This document shows, in pieces, positions 35,586-44,752 of a stretch of 50,696 bases of DNA. The DNA comes from Bacteroidia bacterium (GTDB lineage Bacteria; Bacteroidota; Bacteroidia; Cytophagales; Cyclobacteriaceae). Numbering within the stretch: position 1 is the first letter of the stretch; every line of letters begins with the position of its first letter. The DNA is taken from assembly GCA_030432655.1 (NCBI GenBank), contig JAUILA010000031.1, positions 1-50,696 of the forward strand, in the 5' to 3' direction. Under the pieces are notes generated by a model. It was not told where the DNA came from. It ran no database searches and saw nothing but the letters and a program-made list of their open reading frames with translations. The position numbers were made by a program, and so were the translations under genes.

Positions 35586-36359
35586 ATGAATTCAGTTAAA
35601 TATCCGGATTTCCGGCTGGACGGGAAAGTGGCCCTCATCACTGGTGCGGCCCGCGGACTGGGACGGGCATGTGCTCTTGCCCTGGCCAATGCGGGTGCTG
35701 ACATAGCGCTGGGCCTGAGGGACGTCAATAGTGCGGAAGATGTTGAAAAGGAGATCGCCAGGCTCGGCCGCCGTTCACTGCGCCTGGCTATGGATGTTGC
35801 CAGTATGGAACAGATCAGACAAGCTGTGGACAAGGCTGAGAAATCCTTCGGTCATATCGATATCCTGGTAAACAATGTCGGAATCGCACCCCCTAATCCG
35901 GCCGAGGAAGTGACTGAGGAAGATTACGATGAAACACTCAATCTAAATGTGAAAGCCACATTTTTCGTTTCCCAGGCTGTCGGGAGAATAATGATCAGGC
36001 AGGGAGGCGGCAGGATTATTAATATGAGTTCGCAGGCAGGATTCATCGCCCTCCAGGATGAATCGGTGTATTGCATGACCAAGGCGGCGGTCAACCACCT
36101 GACCCGGAACCTGGCCTCGGAATGGGCAAAATACCATATTAACGTGAATGCGGTGGCTCCCACTTTTGTCGAGACACCCGGTACTGAACCGTGGTTAAGC
36201 GATCCTGATTTCCGAAAAAGTGTGGTCGACCGTATCCCGCTGGGGCGGGTAGGCAAACCGATGGAAGTGGCCGGCGCTGTGGTATTCCTTGCTTCGGATG
36301 CCGCGTCGCTGATCACTGGAGAAATTATGCTGATTGACGGTGGGTGGACGGCAAGATGA
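35586..36359 (+). CDS. Short-chain dehydrogenase/reductase
   Basis: A 257-residue classical SDR. The cofactor-binding motif is TGAARGLG (about residues 20-27), then NNVG, catalytic Tyr162 and Lys166 in YCMTK, and the C-terminal VVFLASDAASLITGEIMLID. It resembles gluconate 5-dehydrogenase/FabG-type reductases. The substrate is not evident. The stop codon overlaps the start of the serine hydrolase gene (ATGA), so the two are probably translated together. Confidence 0.92.
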   Translation: MNSVKYPDFRLDGKVALITGAARGLGRACALALANAGADIALGLRDVNSAEDVEKEIARLGRRSLRLAMDVASMEQIRQAVDKAEKSFGHIDILVNNVGIAPPNPAEEVTEEDYDETLNLNVKATFFVSQAVGRIMIRQGGGRIINMSSQAGFIALQDESVYCMTKAAVNHLTRNLASEWAKYHINVNAVAPTFVETPGTEPWLSDPDFRKSVVDRIPLGRVGKPMEVAGAVVFLASDAASLITGEIMLIDGGWTAR

Positions 36360-37555
36360 ATACTTGTAATGTGAAAATTTCAGGTCTAATACTTTTTCTG
36401 ATTGTTTCATTTACTCTGCATGCTCAGCAGGATAAACTGAACCGATACCTCTCCAAAAAAATGGAACGTGCCGGACTGGTTGGATTACAGGCGGCGTACC
36501 TGTCAGCAGGAGATTCCATTTGGCAGGGCAATTACGGGCTGAAGGAATGGAATACCACAGACAGCGTCAATGCAGAAACGCTTTTTATGATTGCCTCTTG
36601 TTCCAAACCGGTTACGGCTTTGGGAATCCTCAAACTGGCAGACCAGGGGTTACTTTCCCTCGATGACCCTGTAAACGATCATCTGCCTTTTGCAGTTGAA
36701 AATCCACACTCTGCCGGCATACCCATTACGATCCGGATGCTGCTTACTCATGTGTCGTCCCTCAAAGACAACTGGCCCGTCATGACCCCCCTTTACACGG
36801 TTGAAAACGGAGGCGGCGATTCTCCCCTGCCCCTTCAGGAATTTCTGGAAAACTACCTGGTTCCTGGCGGCCGATATTATGATCAACAGGAAAATTTCCA
36901 GGCTGTGGCCCCTGCGACAAATTTCCGTTATTGTAACATAGGCTATGCGTTGGCCGGTCTGATCATAGAAACCGTTTCAGGGCAGTCCTTTCCGGCATTC
37001 ATGCGGAATGAAATCTTTCAGCCACTTGGTATGCTGGAATCGTACTGGATGCTGGCGGATATACCTTATGAGAATATTGCCCGTCCGCATGATATTCCGA
37101 ATGGACAGAATGACCTTGATCAAATCAAGATACTTCCACATTACGGGTACCCCGATTATCCGGACGGGCAAATCAGGACTACGACGGCTGATTATGCGAA
37201 ATTTCTCCGCATGATCGTCAATAAAGGCAAAGTGGGGCAACATCAATTCATAAGCCCTGAGTTCATAGAGGAGTTCACCACCATTCAATACCCTGAAGTT
37301 GCCAGATACCAGGCCATTGCCTGGAACTACAACGAATTTGACAATTTCATCTACTACCTGCTGATGCCCCGGCTACCCTCACATACCGGGGCCGACCCGG
37401 GTGTGGCTACGGTAGTGTCCTTTAACCCTGAGACCGGCCATGCCGGCATTATTTTCACGAATTCTCCCCCTCAGAAATTCATGGAAACCAAAGTATTTTA
37501 CCAGGAAATAATGAAACGTTTGTTGAAAGAAGCCAAAAAGGCCGCACACAGGTAG
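36356..37555 (+). CDS. Exported serine hydrolase (class C beta-lactamase fold)
   Basis: The start is placed at ATG 36356, overlapping the SDR stop (ATGA); 399 residues with a signal peptide (VKISGLILFLIVSFTLHAQ). The active site follows the penicillin-binding/AmpC fold: Ser81-Cys-Ser-Lys84, Tyr192-Cys-Asn194, and a third box HTG at 343-345. Such Bacteroidota enzymes are usually esterases or D-amino-acid peptidases rather than true beta-lactamases. An upstream ATG at 36344 would add four residues inside the SDR gene. Confidence 0.88.
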   Translation: MNTCNVKISGLILFLIVSFTLHAQQDKLNRYLSKKMERAGLVGLQAAYLSAGDSIWQGNYGLKEWNTTDSVNAETLFMIASCSKPVTALGILKLADQGLLSLDDPVNDHLPFAVENPHSAGIPITIRMLLTHVSSLKDNWPVMTPLYTVENGGGDSPLPLQEFLENYLVPGGRYYDQQENFQAVAPATNFRYCNIGYALAGLIIETVSGQSFPAFMRNEIFQPLGMLESYWMLADIPYENIARPHDIPNGQNDLDQIKILPHYGYPDYPDGQIRTTTADYAKFLRMIVNKGKVGQHQFISPEFIEEFTTIQYPEVARYQAIAWNYNEFDNFIYYLLMPRLPSHTGADPGVATVVSFNPETGHAGIIFTNSPPQKFMETKVFYQEIMKRLLKEAKKAAHR

Positions 37556-37696
37556 ATGATTCACTATCCCGCCTAAAAGATGCCTTGCTCATAAACCTGA
37601 TTTAATGAAATAGTAATAGTGTATTAATCTGATTCTTACTATCTTATCTATCCTTTTTGTGAACTATGACACCACCTTATACTAAAACTGCGTGTC

Positions 37697-40600
37697 ATGA
37701 AACCAATATTCCTGCTTCTCTTATTTACCCTTCTTGTTACTCCTGTAATCGGCCAGGTTGTTTGTGAAGGTGATGTTATTCTTACCACCCAGGCAGAAGT
37801 GGATGCCTTTACCTGTACCGAGGTGAAAGGTACGGTGCTCATTTCCGGACCTGATATAACCAACCTGAATGCTTTGTCCGCCCTGGAAAAAGTAGGTGAG
37901 CATTTTATAATCAATGAAGCACACAATCTTCTGAACCTGGACGGACTGGAGAATCTGACACATGTGACCTGTTCGTTCGAGATTAAAAACAACGAAAACA
38001 TACGGGAGATCAGCGCAGTCAGTAACCTGACCCGGGTGGGCCGGAATCTGACATTTTCAGGGAATTCATCCCTGACCTCCCTGGCAGGAATCAGCCAGAT
38101 TGATTCGGTATTGAACATCAACGTCTTTGATAATCCGTCGCTTTATTTCTGCTGTGAACTGGCTCCCATTATCGAAAACGGAGGTGTTTACGGGTACGCT
38201 AATATCTATAATAACGCGGGATTCTGCCGGCTTGAAACCGTTGAGACGTGTGACAGTGATGAGATCATATGCGATGGAGATCTGATTGTGTCCAGTCAGG
38301 AAGAAATCAACAACCTGAATTGTACAATAATACTTGGCGATCTCACATTAAGAGTTGAATCAGAAGCGTTCGATCTTTCTCCGTTACAAAGACTGAAGGA
38401 AATATCCGGAACACTAAATCTGGAGTTCGCTCTTCAGCAATCTTTAACAGGTCTTTCTGGTCTGGAAAAAGTTGGAGAAGATATTTACCTTGAAAACACT
38501 AACTATCAGTCATTTTTAGAAATTGACCTGAGCCCGCTTGAATCTTTGACCTCCGTCAATTCACTCACGATTACCGAAGGAATATTTACCGGAACCTTAC
38601 CATCATATTCGGATACTATTCCTGAGTTAATTATGGGGCCCGGTGGAATAATCAGTCCGGAAGTATTAAGCAATTCTCCGGGCACCAAACATATATTCAT
38701 TTCATTAGGATATGATGAAAGATATAAGGATGTCATTCCACTGTTGTTAGACGGTGGGGACCTCATCGTTGATTCCGGAAATTTCTCACTGGCTGGACTT
38801 CGAGGAATTACTTCATTAGGGGAGTTAAGGCTTACCGGATTGACCATGCCCTCTTTTTTCGGTTTTGAAGATTTAATTTTTGTAGATAAGCTAAATTTTC
38901 TTGGGGTCAATGTTAAGGGAGATTATTGCGGTATAAGTAATCTGCTAAGGAATGGTACAATCAATGAATTAAGCTGGCTCTTCTCCGTTGAACAGGAACA
39001 AATTTTAAATAATTGCAACTACACAACTGCCTGCACTCCTGAAATAGATACTGAAATCGGTAAAATATGCCAGGGAGATATTGTGCTTGATTCCCAACAG
39101 GATATTGATATGTTTGATTGTGAAGTGATCAACGGAGACCTCACTATTCGTGGTTCGGGGATTTCGAGCCTGGAAGGGCTTTCTTCGCTGCAAGAAATCG
39201 GTGGTAGTCTGGTAATCGAGAACCTCCCTCAGCTTACTTCACTGACGGGCCTGGAAAACCTTGTCAAAATAAATTGCTCACTGACAGTTTCCGGCAATTC
39301 AGAATTGACCTCACTCGATGAGCTATCATCTCTTGAGGTACTGGGGTCAAATCTGGTAATTGAAGAAAACAATAATTTGATTTCCATCAATGCACTGGCC
39401 AATGTTAACCAGATCAGGAATCTGTTCATATTTAATAACCCCGAATTAACTGAATGCTGTGGCATACGTGATTTAATTATTAATGCTACCGAGGGTGTTC
39501 TGATTGGCAACAACAAACCTGATTGTTCTCAAACAGAAATACTTTCCTGTATTTATTCAGAACCGGTTTGCGAAAGTCATGTTACAATACGCAATCAAAG
39601 TGACGCCGATAACTTTAATTGTTCGATTGTTCTTGGAAACGTAACCCTGTTAGCAGAGCAGCCCATTGCCCTGGACAGTCTGTACATACTGAAAGAAGTT
39701 CTGGGTAGTGTTTACTTAAATTATTGGGAAGCAGAGAATTACACAGGCTTTTATGGCCTGCGCAATTTGCAAAGCACCGAAACATTAAGAATACATTCGT
39801 TGAATAGCCCTCCCACCGTTGATCTGAGTGAGTTTGAGAACCTTTCAAAACTTGAATACCTGGACGTCATTTATACGAATTTAGAGAATGCCTTCCCTAA
39901 TTTATCCCAACTTGACGGCCTGTATATAACTGCCTCTGACGTTGACGATGCGACGTGGCTTGATCCGATTGACTCCCTGTCGTCCCTGGATTTGCTCAAC
40001 TTTTATGACTCTCAAAAAACCGAAGAATTCCTTGCGAAGATAGGGGAAGGTGGTTCAGTTAGAATAATAGACAGCGATTTTGAACATCTGACAGGGCTTA
40101 CCGGAATTAAACATCTGGAGCGTTTTGAGTCTTTGAATTCAACAGGAATCAGTTTCGACGGACTGGATGGTCTTGTATCTGCCGATGAGTTTATTGTTGA
40201 AGGCACCACGGTTGAAAATTGTTGCGGCCTTTCCGGTTTCTTAAGCTCAACTCCTGCCGGTGAATATTCTTTTCAGAATAATTCATGTTCTCTCACCGAT
40301 GTATTTAACGACTGTCTCGGCTTTTGTCCCGGTAGTTACACACTGACCACCCAGGCAGAAGTGAATGCGTTTACCTGCCAGCGAATTGAAGGCAATCTGA
40401 CCTTAAGCGGAACAAATATTTACAATTTGGATTCCCTTTACCGATTAGAAACGGTTGGCCAGGATTTCATTATCAATGGCACGCGTGTGTATAAACTTTC
40501 GGGATTGAACTCGGTTGATAGCATTGGTAGAGATCTCAGGATTCTGAACAATTCAAGTCTGTCCAATACACAAGGACTACTCAATCTCCGGGATGTAAAT

Positions 40601-41839
40601 AGAAACCTGAGCATAAGTAACAATAACAACCTGCAAACGGTACGAGGATTAGAAAATGTGCGCTCGCCTTATAATCTGACAATAGATTTAAATCCTCGTT
40701 TAAATAATTGTTGTATCCTGGAAGCTGTCACCGACAGGGTATTAAACAACGTAACTATTCAAAACAATGGCGCCGAATGTTCAGGTCCGTTAAACTGTAA
40801 TTACCGCGAGGGTGTATGTCCCGGAGATATATATCTGAATACTCAAACGGAAGTTGATGCATTCAACTGCGTAGTGGTAACGGGTTTTTTGGATATCCAA
40901 TCTAATGAAAACCTTGAAACCAGCTCATTAAATGTTTTGGATTCAATTTATGGAAATCTAACACTGGGATTAAATGGATCCGACGTGAACGGACTGAACA
41001 GCCTGAAACACATTGGACAAGAATTAAAATTCAATCCAAGAGCTTATTATCAGGATCCGTATAGTCTGGATGCTTTCAGCAGCCTGCAATATGTAAGGAA
41101 AATCAGAATGGATTATTATACATCATATACAGGGCAGCTATTAACTATTACCGATACGATTGACAATGTCCAGGTTGAATATGTTCAGGGTATGGCCAAT
41201 AAGGACTGGTTGCCCAATGTAAGTGTGATCGATACCTTAACAGTTTCAGGGATCTCTGAGGATCAGGTTGATTACAAAGACCTGATGAGACGATTGCCGG
41301 ATAATGGTGTTTTCTACGCTTATTTCATAACCATCGATGATCTTCTTGTATTTCAGGGAAGAACAGCTCTTGGAGAAATCAATCTCTTCACGATGGACCT
41401 GAATTCCTTCGACGGCATCGAAGAGCTCCGACAAATAACCAACCTCAGAGTTCGCGATGTGCGTTCAAATGACTGCTGCGGCCTCTATAACTTACTCAAT
41501 GACGGTACCATATCTGGCGAACTAATATTCGAAAACGAATCCTGTACCATCGATGAAATACTCGAAGGCTGTGCCCCTGAAGAAATAACAACCATGAGTG
41601 TCTATCCTAATCCGGCTGTTAGCAGCAATGTCACGCTGGAGTGGACCGGAAATCAGGCAAGCTCCTCGCGCATCCAGGTCCTCGATAATTTTGGCAAGAT
41701 CGTCTATGATGAAACCGTCCCCGCCGGAGAAGGGAAAAGGGATGCACTGGTGGATATTAGTAAATTGTCACGGGGCACGTTCCTGGTTCGCATAATTACC
41801 GGGGACGATGTTGAACTAAGGCGATTAGTCAGGAAGTGA
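37697..41839 (+). CDS. Giant type IX-secreted receptor-L/LRR-like protein with three repeats of a two-module unit
   Basis: A 1380-residue exported protein. After the signal peptide (MKPIFLLLLFTLLVTPVIGQ) come six modules, each opening with a line of the type C-GDI-L-(T/S)Q-E-(V/I)-(D/N)-F-C. Their DNA starts near 37760, 38270, 39062, 39562, 40319 and 40811. The modules alternate: odd ones are about 165-170 residues with the classical L-domain rhythm (GLENLTHV-type); even ones are about 250-265 residues and have a longer, divergent second half. The whole is thus (A-B) three times, each pair 419-434 residues. A type IX C-terminal sorting domain ends the chain (SVYPNPAVSS, LVRIITGDDVELRRLVRK). 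It is probably a surface adhesin or binding protein. Base composition is more AT-rich than its neighbours. Confidence 0.85.
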   Translation: MKPIFLLLLFTLLVTPVIGQVVCEGDVILTTQAEVDAFTCTEVKGTVLISGPDITNLNALSALEKVGEHFIINEAHNLLNLDGLENLTHVTCSFEIKNNENIREISAVSNLTRVGRNLTFSGNSSLTSLAGISQIDSVLNINVFDNPSLYFCCELAPIIENGGVYGYANIYNNAGFCRLETVETCDSDEIICDGDLIVSSQEEINNLNCTIILGDLTLRVESEAFDLSPLQRLKEISGTLNLEFALQQSLTGLSGLEKVGEDIYLENTNYQSFLEIDLSPLESLTSVNSLTITEGIFTGTLPSYSDTIPELIMGPGGIISPEVLSNSPGTKHIFISLGYDERYKDVIPLLLDGGDLIVDSGNFSLAGLRGITSLGELRLTGLTMPSFFGFEDLIFVDKLNFLGVNVKGDYCGISNLLRNGTINELSWLFSVEQEQILNNCNYTTACTPEIDTEIGKICQGDIVLDSQQDIDMFDCEVINGDLTIRGSGISSLEGLSSLQEIGGSLVIENLPQLTSLTGLENLVKINCSLTVSGNSELTSLDELSSLEVLGSNLVIEENNNLISINALANVNQIRNLFIFNNPELTECCGIRDLIINATEGVLIGNNKPDCSQTEILSCIYSEPVCESHVTIRNQSDADNFNCSIVLGNVTLLAEQPIALDSLYILKEVLGSVYLNYWEAENYTGFYGLRNLQSTETLRIHSLNSPPTVDLSEFENLSKLEYLDVIYTNLENAFPNLSQLDGLYITASDVDDATWLDPIDSLSSLDLLNFYDSQKTEEFLAKIGEGGSVRIIDSDFEHLTGLTGIKHLERFESLNSTGISFDGLDGLVSADEFIVEGTTVENCCGLSGFLSSTPAGEYSFQNNSCSLTDVFNDCLGFCPGSYTLTTQAEVNAFTCQRIEGNLTLSGTNIYNLDSLYRLETVGQDFIINGTRVYKLSGLNSVDSIGRDLRILNNSSLSNTQGLLNLRDVNRNLSISNNNNLQTVRGLENVRSPYNLTIDLNPRLNNCCILEAVTDRVLNNVTIQNNGAECSGPLNCNYREGVCPGDIYLNTQTEVDAFNCVVVTGFLDIQSNENLETSSLNVLDSIYGNLTLGLNGSDVNGLNSLKHIGQELKFNPRAYYQDPYSLDAFSSLQYVRKIRMDYYTSYTGQLLTITDTIDNVQVEYVQGMANKDWLPNVSVIDTLTVSGISEDQVDYKDLMRRLPDNGVFYAYFITIDDLLVFQGRTALGEINLFTMDLNSFDGIEELRQITNLRVRDVRSNDCCGLYNLLNDGTISGELIFENESCTIDEILEGCAPEEITTMSVYPNPAVSSNVTLEWTGNQASSSRIQVLDNFGKIVYDETVPAGEGKRDALVDISKLSRGTFLVRIITGDDVELRRLVRK

Positions 41840-41950
41840 TACCCAGTCATATTCGAAGTATTGGTTCGTAGATCCTTACCTGTGCCTGTGACAATATGTA
41901 CAGTTGGAGGATTGAGCATACAGTGCGGGAAAATTAGAAGATTGTCAACC
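41840..41950. other. Short non-coding stretch before repeat A
   Basis: The gap from the giant protein gene to the DUF4349 gene (41840-42142) is about 300 bases; this part holds no gene and no clear terminator, and the rest is repeat A and a C6/G6 hairpin. The two genes converge here. Confidence 0.5.
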
Positions 41951-42129
41951 TCGTCCGTATGTTTTGAGCGAGCGATTAGTCTTCCAACCGGGGGTCTGGG
42001 ATCGAAGATCCCCCGTAAGATTTAAGAGTAGGTCTTCGTGGCGGGTGGTAACAACCCCCTTCCATGAAGGATTTCAATGGGTGAATGCACACTCAACACT
42101 CTAAACTCAAACTGTACATACACCCCCCT
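41951..42129. repeat. Long intergenic repeat, copy A
   Basis: A 179-base sequence beginning TCGTCCGTATG and ending in six C and a T, matching 43305-43482 with few differences. From 42029 to the end, 101 bases are identical in the two copies. Both copies lie just past the 3' end of a minus-strand gene (13-14 bases from the stop) and end in a C6/G6-type hairpin. Confidence 0.9.
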
Positions 42130-42142
42130 AAAAGGGGGGAAG

Positions 42143-43006
42143 TTAATTGGTTTTCAGTTTGAATTTTCGGCGTTTGTAGACCCTGAGTACCAGAATTGAA
42201 ATGATCATCAGCAATATTACCGGCCATATGGTAATTATTCCCAGGGTTATTACCTTAACCAGTGACCACCCATTCCTGCCACTTTCTGCGGCTTTAAGCC
42301 AGAAGCTCTTTGTCGGCGGAGCGTTTGCCACCAGGACTTCCTGGTATAACTCCAGTTGAATGGTGCTGAGTTCAACCCGGTCAGAAAGGTAACGAAGCCG
42401 GCCTTCCTTGGCTTCTATTTCTTCCGTGATTTTCCTGATCTCATTTTCGATCTTCAGAATGTCCTCTATTTTGGAAGCCCTCCCCAGCAATTTCAAATAC
42501 TGGTCATGCGCTGCTTTCTTACTTTTTATCCGTATTTCAGTATCCACGAATTCCTCGCTCACATCCTGCACATTAAAATTCCGTTCGGCGATATAGTCTC
42601 CCGTTCCCGCCAGTTTATCGAGCAATGCCTCCATTTTACCAGCCGGTACCCGGATGGTTAGCATCCTGGATTTCCGTTGCGGATAATTCTCCAGGCGATC
42701 ATTACTGACAAAGGCACCCGACTGCTTTACAAGTGAATCAACAGTTCGGGACGTCTTAGTCAGGTCTTCCACCTGCAGGGAAAGGTTGGAAGTCTTGATT
42801 AGCTTACGGCCAGATTCCGGAGGGGCCGGCTGCATGGACAGAGGAATCTCCATAACGTTATTGAATTCCTCCTTCACAACTTTATGAAACTCATTAACTT
42901 CTTCAGCTTCGCCGGATTCAAATTCGGTATATACAGGAGTTGGGTTATTCTTTTCACAGGCGCTGAAAAGAACAGTGATGATCAGGAAATATTTTAGATG
43001 TTTCAT
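42143..43006 (-). CDS. DUF4349 lipoprotein with C-terminal membrane helix
   Basis: A 287-residue lipoprotein (lipobox VLFSAC, Cys17). The DUF4349 region is marked by RKLIKTSNLSLQVEDL, RMLTIRVPAGKMEALLDKL and VSEEFVDTEIRIKSKKAA, followed by a coiled-coil stretch (SKIEDILKIENEIRKITEEI) and a membrane helix near the C-terminus (TLGIITIWPVILLMIISILV) with a basic tail RRKFKLK. The N-terminal lipid and C-terminal helix could tether the coil at the membrane. The role of the family is not established. The gene is enclosed by two copies of a 178-base repeat. Confidence 0.85.
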   Translation of the reverse strand: MKHLKYFLIITVLFSACEKNNPTPVYTEFESGEAEEVNEFHKVVKEEFNNVMEIPLSMQPAPPESGRKLIKTSNLSLQVEDLTKTSRTVDSLVKQSGAFVSNDRLENYPQRKSRMLTIRVPAGKMEALLDKLAGTGDYIAERNFNVQDVSEEFVDTEIRIKSKKAAHDQYLKLLGRASKIEDILKIENEIRKITEEIEAKEGRLRYLSDRVELSTIQLELYQEVLVANAPPTKSFWLKAAESGRNGWSLVKVITLGIITIWPVILLMIISILVLRVYKRRKFKLKTN

Positions 43007-43030
43007 GACAATTCGATTTGTGTTTACAGT

Positions 43031-43053
43031 AATGATGCGCTTGCAGCATCATT
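43031..43053. promoter_or_regulatory. Inverted repeat upstream of the DUF4349 gene
   Basis: Perfect 8-base arms AATGATGC and GCATCATT with a 7-base loop, 25-47 bases upstream of the ATG. It could be an operator or a leader hairpin; no T tract follows on the minus strand. Confidence 0.3.
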
Positions 43054-43132
43054 TCCATAACCGGATTGCCATCATGGGTCACAACATTCTCCCTGAATAT
43101 ATCATAGATCGTAGCGAAGGACGCTATCATCA

Positions 43133-43280
43133 CCTGTGTCTGTCACCCCCGTCCGTAAGTCTGAGCGAGCGGGTAGCCTTCCCCACTGGGGTCTGGGATC
43201 GACAGATCCAAGGTACTATTTAAGAGTAGACTTCGTAGCTGCAGATCCCGGGCTGCCCTGTCGGGCCCCCAGGATGACAG
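43133..43280. repeat. Intergenic repeat, copy C with GTCAT..GATC end
   Basis: The first half (CCTGTGTCTGTCACCC through about 43209) matches the start of copy B, which begins 156 bases later. The second half (43241-43280) runs from GCAGATCCCGGGCTGC to CCCCCAGGATGACAG and matches the inverted unit beside the GIY-YIG gene except in its centre. It thus joins the two repeat types in one element. Confidence 0.8.
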
Positions 43281-43288
43281 TATTAGGA

Positions 43289-43482
43289 CCTGTGTCTGTC
43301 ACCCTCGTCCGTAAGTTTGAGCGAGCGGTTAGTCTTCCAAACGGGGGTCTGGGATCGAAGATCCCCGGTAAGACTAAAGAATAGGTCTTCGTGGCGGGTG
43401 GTAACAACCCCCTTCCATGAAGGATTTCAATGGGTGAATGCACACTCAACACTCTAAACTCAAACTGTACATACACCCCCCT
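43289..43482. repeat. Long intergenic repeat, copy B
   Basis: Starts CCTGTGTCTGTCACCC like copy C, then matches copy A from 43305 (TCGTCCGTAAG) to 43482, with 101 identical bases at its right end. It sits 13 bases past the stop codon of the livK-type gene. Copies C and B together fill most of the 489-bp gap between the DUF4349 gene start and the livK stop. Confidence 0.9.
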
Positions 43483-43495
43483 CAAGGGGGAAATA

Positions 43496-44737
43496 TTATT
43501 CCTCCCGGAGCATCTGGTTCAGGGCTTCCACATCAGAATCCCCGGTCATCAGGCCGGTCACATTTTCTGCTTCCGTAGCGGAAACACATCGCATCACCAC
43601 CAATTGGTTCACTCCGAGGTGCTGTGTAGCGGAGAAGCTGACAGGCTGTCCAAGTTCCGTCTCAAAATCGCTCATGTTTCTGATCAGGTCGAGAACTTTT
43701 TCACGGGTCAGATCCGGTCCCGCCTTCTCAAGTGCCTCGAGAAACGGCGACATCAGCGCGATGCCGGTGAACGCAAAATTATTCCACCGATCGTCGGGAT
43801 ACGCTTTCTCAAAGGCTGCTTTGTACGACGCGATGGTTTCATCACTAAGCTCACTGTACATCTTTGGAATAGGATACGTAAAATAAACTCCTTCCCAGGC
43901 ACCCTTGGTAATATCGTGCATCAGCGCAATATCACTCAGCACTACCGAAGCAATCCAATTCGGATTATAATCAATAACGGCTGCACTGCCCAGGGTAATA
44001 GCCGCCTGCCGGGGCAGCGTCCACAAAAAGACCGACTCCGCTCCTGATTCCTTGAGGCGGGCCACATGGGAACTAAGGTCAGTATCGGTCGCCTCGACCG
44101 GCAGTGCCGCCACGAAATCCATATTCATTTCCTGCAGCACACTCTTTACACCCACCAGTCCGCTCTTTCCAAAATCATCATTCTGATAGATGATCCCCAC
44201 TTTCTCCGAATTAAGTTCTTCGACCACCATCTTCGCCAGGATACGTCCTTCATCGTAATACAAAGGGAAGGTAGAGTAAATATTATCCTTCGGGGGGACG
44301 GTCATCTGGGCTGCCCCTGACATCGGACAGAACCACGGAACGTTATTCTCCACCAGGAAATCCATGACCGCCATATTGGGAGCGGTTCCGATTCCACCGG
44401 CCACCGCAAAAACCTCCTCGCGCTGAACCAGCTCACGTACGGCGGGAACTGTTTTGGAAGGATCATAGCCATCATCTTTCATGATAAACCGGATCTTCCT
44501 TCCGTGAATACCTCCGGCCTCATTTATCATATCAAACCGCGCATCAATGCCTTTCATCACATTACCCCACAGGGCTGCCGGACCTGTCAGCGGCCCCCAG
44601 GAACCGATGACTATTTCCGTATCGGTCACCCCCGGAACGGCGGCAGATTCATTATTATTCGCCTGGTCCGTTCCACAGGTGGACAGGGTCAGGACTAGGA
44701 CAAGAGATAAAATGACTGAATTGAAGAATAATTTCAT
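43496..44737 (-). CDS. Liv-type ABC transporter substrate-binding lipoprotein
   Basis: A 413-residue lipoprotein (lipobox LTLSTC) of the periplasmic binding protein type I, LivK-like group: VTDTEIVIGSWGPLTGPAA, GIHGRKIRFIMKDDGYDPSK, AVAGGIGTAPNMAVMDFLVE, VGIIYQNDDFGKSGL. Substrates of this group include branched-chain amino acids, amides, urea and aromatic acids; the actual ligand cannot be read. It is the last gene of the liv-acyl-CoA ligase operon, 15 bases after the ligase stop, and supplies the ligand for LivH, LivM, LivG and LivF. Confidence 0.92.
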   Translation of the reverse strand: MKLFFNSVILSLVLVLTLSTCGTDQANNNESAAVPGVTDTEIVIGSWGPLTGPAALWGNVMKGIDARFDMINEAGGIHGRKIRFIMKDDGYDPSKTVPAVRELVQREEVFAVAGGIGTAPNMAVMDFLVENNVPWFCPMSGAAQMTVPPKDNIYSTFPLYYDEGRILAKMVVEELNSEKVGIIYQNDDFGKSGLVGVKSVLQEMNMDFVAALPVEATDTDLSSHVARLKESGAESVFLWTLPRQAAITLGSAAVIDYNPNWIASVVLSDIALMHDITKGAWEGVYFTYPIPKMYSELSDETIASYKAAFEKAYPDDRWNNFAFTGIALMSPFLEALEKAGPDLTREKVLDLIRNMSDFETELGQPVSFSATQHLGVNQLVVMRCVSATEAENVTGLMTGDSDVEALNQMLREE

Positions 44738-44752
44738 AGTGCTTGGATTTGG

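Noticed and set aside
36356-37555. Antibiotic-resistance beta-lactamase
   Set aside because: The SxxK/YxN/HTG boxes fit the wider serine hydrolase fold; nothing specific to AmpC resistance enzymes is seen.
43136-43485. Short frames on both strands between the DUF4349 and livK genes
   Set aside because: They are made of repeat copies B and C, and similar frames appear wherever the repeat occurs.
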